Source: an uncultured Oscillospiraceae bacterium
GTDB taxonomy: Bacteria > Bacillota > Clostridia > Oscillospirales > Oscillospiraceae
Assembly (NCBI GenBank): GCA_934553255.1
Contig: CAKTEZ010000037.1
Span: 1 to 8,886 of the forward strand
Direction of reading: 5' to 3'
DNA: 8,886 nucleotides
Under the pieces are notes generated by a model that saw nothing but the letters and a program-made list of their open reading frames with translations, was not told the DNA's origin and did no database searches. Both the position numbers and the translations under genes were made by a program. Positions 5,042 through 8,886 of this stretch are shown piece after piece (position 1 is the first letter of the stretch; each line of letters begins with the position of its first letter).

Positions 5042-7204
5042 ATGTCTGAAGTATGCAGCAAGCAGGCGACGGGGATCGGGGATCGCGTCGTCCGCGTGGA
5101 CGCAGTCCAGAAGGCGAGGGGCGAGGCGGTGTATGTCTGCGACATGACGCTGCCCGATATGCAGTACGCCTACATGGTGCGCTCCACCATTGCCCGCGGC
5201 AGGATCAAGGCCATCCATGTGCCGGAGCTGCCGGAGGGCTACCACTTCATCTCCGCGAAGGATATTCCCGCGCAGGGCAAGAACGAGCTGTGGATGATCG
5301 CCAAGGACTGGCGCTGCTTCGCCGAGGACTATGTACTCTATGTCGGCGAGACGATCGGTCTTGTGGTCGGTCCGGACCGCGGCGTTCTCAAGCGGCTCAA
5401 GGCGCAGATCAGGATCGACTACGAGGAGCAGACGCCCGCCGTCACCATCGACGACGGCATCCATTGCGTCGGCGGTCCCATGTTCCCTGAGAAGAACAGC
5501 AATGTCATGTGCGAGCTGTTCTGCGAAAAGGGCAGGCCGATGGACGAGGTGTTCGCCGAGGCGGACGAGGTCTTTGAGGAGACCATCGAAACGCCCTATC
5601 AGGAGCATGTCCACCTGGAGACCAACAGCGCCATCGCGGACATGGAGGACGGGAAGTTCGTTTTCTACGCCTCCGCCCAATGCCCGTTCTATATCCGCAA
5701 GTCCATCGCGGGCTTGCTGGACATTCCCTATGACGACATCATCGTCCGCCAATGCACCACCGGCGGCGCGTTCGGCGGCAAGGAGCATTTCCCCGATGTG
5801 CTGTGCGGCGCTCTGCTGGTGGCGGAGAACAAGATCCGCAAGCCCATCAAGATGGTCTTTGACCGCGAGGAGGACACGCAGTTCTCCGTCAAGCGCCATC
5901 CGTCCAAGTGCATCTACAAGACCGCGGTGAAGGACGGAAAGATCACCGGTGTGTACGGTCACATCTACTATAACTGCGGCGCGTACCTCTCCTCGTCCTA
6001 CGTCGTGCTCCAGCGCGGCGTGTTCCACGGCAACGGCGTCTACACCTTCGACAATACCTATCTCAAGGGCGAGGGCATCGGCACCAATATGTTCCCGTCC
6101 TGCGCGTTCCGCGGCTTCGGTGCGCCGCAGACGCTCTTTGCCATCGAGACGCACCTCGACCATCTGGCGCACCACCTCGGCGTGGACCCGCTGGAATTCA
6201 AGATGCAGTACCTTGCCAAGAAGGGCGACGAGACCACGACCAACGGTCACATCATCGAGGAGGTCAAGCTTCCCGAGATGCTGGATGTCATCACCCGCGA
6301 ATCCGATTACTGGCGCAAAGCGAAGGAGTATAAGCCCGGCTGCGGCAGAGGCATCGGCATCGCGCTTTACAACCACGGCGGCGCGTTCACCGGCAACGGC
6401 GAGCAGGCCATCATCAAGGCGCACGCGCGGTTGGTCAAGACCGGCGACAAGGTCCGCATCGAGGTCGGCTCCACCGAAATGGGACAGGGCTTCAAGACCA
6501 GCCTGCGTAAGATCTGCGCCGCCACGCTCGGCGTGAGCATCGACCAGATCGAATACCCCGACCCCGACACCTCCAAGGTCGTGGACTCCGGTCCGACCGC
6601 GGCCTCCCGCTCCACCATGATCGTCGGCCGCCTTGTCGAGCGCGCCGCGCAGGAGATGAAGGCGCGCTGGAACGAGGGCGACTTCACCACCGAGGTCGAG
6701 TACGAGCATCCCGACGGCTATCCGTGGGATCAGGCCACCTTCCGCGGCGACGCTTACCTCGGCTACGGCTGGGGCGTTGCCTGCGTCGAGGTCGAGGTGG
6801 ACAAGCTGACGAACGAGGTCAAGACGCTTGGCGTCTGGTCCTCCCACGAGATCGGCAAGGCCATCGACGAGCTGATCGTCCACGGTCAGATCAACGGCGG
6901 CATCCTCCAGTCCCTCGGCTATGGCTCGATGGAAAAGCTGGAGGTCAAGGGCGGCCGCTTCAAGCAGAAGAGCATGTCCGACTATGTGATCCCCACCTCG
7001 ATGGATTTCCCGAAGCAGTTCTACCACATTCAGGAAAATCCATATCCCTGGGGTCCCTATGGCGCCAAGGGCATGGGCGAGCTGGTGTTCAACGGCGCTT
7101 CCGCGGCGTATGTGGACGCGGTCGAGCGCGCGCTCAATACCCGCTTCACCTCGATCCCCATTCCGCCGGAAGATATTGAGGAGGCTATGAAACATGTACA
7201 CTGA
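5042..7204 (+). CDS. xdhA: Xanthine dehydrogenase-like molybdopterin subunit
   Basis: A 720-residue catalytic subunit of a three-part molybdenum hydroxylase, cytosolic, predicted to oxidise a purine. The N-terminal aldehyde oxidase/xanthine dehydrogenase a/b hammerhead domain covers about residues 10-125, and the two molybdopterin-binding domains follow. Key residues align with bovine xanthine oxidase at the same spacing: Gln213 (767), Glu248 in GGAFGGKE (802), Arg325 (880), Arg357 and Phe359 in FRGFG (912, 914), Glu680 in GAKGMGE (1261). It is slightly shorter than E. coli XdhA (752) and lacks 2Fe-2S and FAD domains, which the next genes supply. ATG 5042 has AAGGAGG/GGAGGG 5 nt upstream. Its 3' end overlaps xdhC by 11 nt, so subunits are probably co-translated. 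Whether its cofactor also carries selenium cannot be read from sequence. Nicotinate- or other heterocycle-hydroxylating relatives are an alternative, but the Glu/Arg pair favours purines. Confidence 0.88.
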   Translation: MSEVCSKQATGIGDRVVRVDAVQKARGEAVYVCDMTLPDMQYAYMVRSTIARGRIKAIHVPELPEGYHFISAKDIPAQGKNELWMIAKDWRCFAEDYVLYVGETIGLVVGPDRGVLKRLKAQIRIDYEEQTPAVTIDDGIHCVGGPMFPEKNSNVMCELFCEKGRPMDEVFAEADEVFEETIETPYQEHVHLETNSAIADMEDGKFVFYASAQCPFYIRKSIAGLLDIPYDDIIVRQCTTGGAFGGKEHFPDVLCGALLVAENKIRKPIKMVFDREEDTQFSVKRHPSKCIYKTAVKDGKITGVYGHIYYNCGAYLSSSYVVLQRGVFHGNGVYTFDNTYLKGEGIGTNMFPSCAFRGFGAPQTLFAIETHLDHLAHHLGVDPLEFKMQYLAKKGDETTTNGHIIEEVKLPEMLDVITRESDYWRKAKEYKPGCGRGIGIALYNHGGAFTGNGEQAIIKAHARLVKTGDKVRIEVGSTEMGQGFKTSLRKICAATLGVSIDQIEYPDPDTSKVVDSGPTAASRSTMIVGRLVERAAQEMKARWNEGDFTTEVEYEHPDGYPWDQATFRGDAYLGYGWGVACVEVEVDKLTNEVKTLGVWSSHEIGKAIDELIVHGQINGGILQSLGYGSMEKLEVKGGRFKQKSMSDYVIPTSMDFPKQFYHIQENPYPWGPYGAKGMGELVFNGASAAYVDAVERALNTRFTSIPIPPEDIEEAMKHVH

Positions 7205-7676
7205 GATCTGTTTTACCCTGAACGGCGAGCAGAAGCGCTACCGGGGCGATCCGCTGAGAAGACTGCTCGATGTGCTGCGTGAGGACTACGGTCTCACCGG
7301 CAGCAAGGAGGGCTGCGGCGAGGGCGAGTGCGGAGCCTGCTCCATCATCAAAAACGGCGAGCTGGTCACCAGCTGCATCCTTCCCGTCGGCGCGGTCAAC
7401 GGCTGCGAGCTTTTGACCATCGAGGGCATCCGCGATACGGAAATGGGAAAGTGCATCATCGACGCCTACGCCGAGGGCGGCGCGGTGCAATGCGGCTTCT
7501 GCATTCCGGGCATGGTCATGGCGACCTATGTCCTGCTGAGCAGGAACCCGGACCCCACCGAGGAAGAGATCCGCGTCGGCATCAGCGGCAACATCTGCCG
7601 CTGCACCGGCTATGACCTGATCGTCGAGTGTATCCGGCTCGCGGCGAAGAAAGGAGCGGCCTTATGGAACAGGTAA
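7194..7676 (+). CDS. xdhC: 2Fe-2S subunit of xanthine dehydrogenase
   Basis: A 160-residue electron-transfer subunit carrying two 2Fe-2S clusters: a plant-type ferredoxin domain with Cys41, 46, 49 and 61 (GCGEGECGAC block), then a four-helix domain with Cys100, 103 (QCGFCIPGM) and Cys135, 137 (ICRCTGY). Length and order are those of E. coli XdhC and CoxS. It passes electrons from the molybdenum centre to the FAD subunit. The start at 7194 has GAGGAGG (7178-7184) 9 nt upstream, inside the end of xdhA, and the gene overlaps xdhA by 11 nt. The name follows E. coli XdhC (iron-sulfur subunit) and should not be confused with the XdhC/CoxI insertion factor. Confidence 0.92.
   Translation: MYTEICFTLNGEQKRYRGDPLRRLLDVLREDYGLTGSKEGCGEGECGACSIIKNGELVTSCILPVGAVNGCELLTIEGIRDTEMGKCIIDAYAEGGAVQCGFCIPGMVMATYVLLSRNPDPTEEEIRVGISGNICRCTGYDLIVECIRLAAKKGAALWNR
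7651..7656 (+). promoter_or_regulatory. ribosome binding site fixing the xdhB start at 7664
   Basis: AAGGAG lies 7 nt before ATG 7664. An earlier in-frame ATG at 7628 would put this site inside the coding region and add 12 residues (MYPARGEERSGL) that do not resemble the usual N-terminus of the FAD domain. Confidence 0.85.
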
Positions 7677-8539
7677 AGTGCTTCATTCCCGAAACGCTCG
7701 AGGAGGCGCTCCGTATCCGCAAGGAGACCGGTGCGACCGTTCTCGCCGGCGGCTCTGACCTGATGGTCGCGAACAGCATGGGCGCGGGCATCACGCCCGC
7801 GTTCAAGGGCGATGTGATGATCATTGCCAATCTCAAGGAACTCAAGGGTATCCGTGAGCTGCCGGACGGCGGCGTGGAGATCGGCGCCTGCACGACCTCG
7901 GCGGAGATCGCCCGTTCGCCCATCGCGCCCGAGCTTTTGAAGGACGCGGCCTCCCGCATGGGCGCCATCGCCCTGCGGAACACCGCGACCATCGGCGGCA
8001 ACATCGGCAACGCGTCCCCCAAGGGCGATATGCCTCAGCCGCTCATTCTGATGGACGCGGAGGTGGTGCTCGCGAGCGCGGACGGCGAGCGCCGTATGCT
8101 CGTGGACGATTACATCATCGCCACCAAGAAGACCGCGCTGCGCGAGGACGAGATCATCACGAAGGTCATCATCCCCAAGCAGGACTTTACCCATATTTTC
8201 TTCCGCAAGATCGGTATGCGCCGCGCAAACGCCATCTCCAAGCTGACGCTTTCCGCCGCCGCCACCGTTTGTGACGGCGTGTTGGTCGATTTCCGCGCCT
8301 CCTCCGGCGCAGCAGGCCCCAAGGTCGCCCGCTCCCGCAAGGCGGAGGAGCTTCTGATCGGCAAAAAGGTCAGCGAGCTTCACACCGTTAAGGAAGAATT
8401 CCTTGACGCATGGAACACGGTCATCAGCCCGCACGCCATGCCGGAATACCGCAGAAACACCACGCGAAGAATGCTCGCGTTCTTTATCGACGCGCTGGAG
8501 GCCGGCCATGCGCCCGGCCGCGTGGAAGAGCAAGAATAA
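7664..8539 (+). CDS. xdhB: FAD-binding subunit of xanthine dehydrogenase
   Basis: A 291-residue flavoprotein subunit, of the same length as E. coli XdhB (292). The FAD pyrophosphate loop is at residues 26-35 (VLAGGSDLMV) and the second FAD block at 106-122 (NTATIGGNIGNASPKGD). The CO dehydrogenase flavoprotein C-terminal domain follows from about 170 onward. It should receive electrons from the XdhC clusters and pass them to NAD+ or another acceptor. The extra 4Fe-4S insert known from 4-hydroxybenzoyl-CoA reductase is absent. The gene overlaps xdhC by 13 nt, which supports coupled translation and a 1:1:1 complex. It is followed after 15 nt by a second, distinct FAD subunit gene. Confidence 0.92.
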   Translation: MEQVKCFIPETLEEALRIRKETGATVLAGGSDLMVANSMGAGITPAFKGDVMIIANLKELKGIRELPDGGVEIGACTTSAEIARSPIAPELLKDAASRMGAIALRNTATIGGNIGNASPKGDMPQPLILMDAEVVLASADGERRMLVDDYIIATKKTALREDEIITKVIIPKQDFTHIFFRKIGMRRANAISKLTLSAAATVCDGVLVDFRASSGAAGPKVARSRKAEELLIGKKVSELHTVKEEFLDAWNTVISPHAMPEYRRNTTRRMLAFFIDALEAGHAPGRVEEQE

Positions 8540-8554
8540 AAGGGAGGCACTGCT

Positions 8555-8886
8555 ATGATCTACCATCCCCGGACTCCGCAGGAGGCGGTGAACCTGCGTA
8601 AGGAACACGCCGATACGGCGGTCTACCTTGCGGGCGGCACCGACGACCTCCGCCTCGGCGGCGCCGCCGAGGGCAAGGACCTCATCGACATCACCGGCTT
8701 CGATTTCAACACCATCACCGAAAAGGACGGCAAGGTCTACATCGGCGCGCTCTGCACCATGCAGGATGTGATCGAGAGCGACCTCGTTCCGGCGTTTATC
8801 AAAGAGGCTGCCGGCTTCTGCGCCTCCTTTGCCAAGCGCAACAGCGCGACGGTCGGCGGCAACCTCGGCCTGCGCCGCTCCGACAG
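8555..8886 (+). CDS. ygfM: Second FAD-binding subunit, YgfM-like (runs off right edge)
   Basis: The first 110 codons are present. The protein has the FAD loop LAGGTDDLRL (residues 25-34) and a second FAD block NSATVGGNLGLRRSD (96-110). It differs from the xdhB product upstream: the usual Asn-Ala-Ser-Pro-x-x-Asp after GGN is replaced by a Gly-Leu-Arg-Arg-Ser-Asp type. That, with the preceding AAGFCASFAKRN, resembles E. coli YgfM (ALGFVYSRHVRN then STIGGEIAARQ), the FAD partner encoded beside xdhD, ssnA and ygfK. The family has been annotated as the FAD subunit of a probable selenate reductase, though the true substrate is open. ATG 8555 has AGGGAGG at 8541-8547, and the 15-nt gap to xdhB puts it in the same operon. 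FAD-domain membership is firm; the YgfM assignment is from remembered similarity. Confidence 0.75.
   Translation, partial: MIYHPRTPQEAVNLRKEHADTAVYLAGGTDDLRLGGAAEGKDLIDITGFDFNTITEKDGKVYIGALCTMQDVIESDLVPAFIKEAAGFCASFAKRNSATVGGNLGLRRSD

Noticed and set aside
4868..7201. Antisense open frame of 777 codons opposite xdhA
   Set aside because: Same shadow effect: its sequence is the complement of a well-conserved gene and shows no domain I recognise.
7664..8886. The two FAD subunit genes as a recent tandem duplication
   Set aside because: The proteins differ strongly outside the FAD loops, including the second FAD block, so they are separate families rather than a fresh duplicate.

Overview
The window looks like a piece of chromosome from a GC-rich anaerobic Firmicute, probably a gut Clostridia of the Oscillospirales type. 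This is inferred from strong AAGGAG/GGAGG ribosome binding sites, sigma-A type promoters, GC-rich genes with AT-rich gaps, and gene content typical of purine-fermenting anaerobes. There are seven intact or partial genes of the molybdenum hydroxylase and purine-breakdown kind, plus the 5' end of a core gene. I see no tRNA, rRNA, CRISPR, insertion sequence or phage gene.

Layout. Positions 1-194 (minus strand) hold the first 64 codons of ftsH, with a near-consensus promoter at 276-304. Diverging from it, a plus-strand operon starts near 430: a one-piece 2Fe-2S/molybdopterin hydroxylase of 895 residues (478-3165) that resembles the selenium-dependent xanthine dehydrogenase family, followed after 5 nt by a cytosolic type I asparaginase (3171-4181). 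A MocA/YgfJ-type molybdenum cofactor nucleotidyltransferase (4183-4773, minus strand) ends tail-to-tail with the asparaginase, 1 nt apart. A 268-nt AT-rich gap (4774-5041) carries an extended -10 promoter and a leader of about 125 nt for the second plus-strand operon. That operon is a three-subunit xanthine dehydrogenase-like enzyme with overlapping genes: molybdenum subunit (5042-7204), 2Fe-2S subunit (7194-7676) and FAD subunit (7664-8539). A second, different FAD subunit gene of YgfM type begins at 8555 and runs off the end.

How it fits together. Both large subunits keep every residue known to matter in bovine xanthine oxidase (equivalents of Gln767, Glu802, Arg880, Arg912, Phe914 and Glu1261), at identical spacings. 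Both are therefore predicted to hydroxylate purines rather than aldehydes. The MocA-like protein would finish their cofactor. The fused enzyme has no FAD partner in its own operon, while the second operon has two FAD subunits. A reasonable inference is that the YgfM-like FAD protein serves the fused enzyme or a YgfK-type complex encoded beyond the right edge. The asparaginase would make aspartate and ammonia; its link with purine breakdown is the least expected part of the layout.

Two composition signals stand out. The tetramer ACGT occurs only once in 8.9 kb, although ACG is very common. Every Gln-Cys pair is encoded CAA-TGY, although Gln is otherwise almost always CAG.
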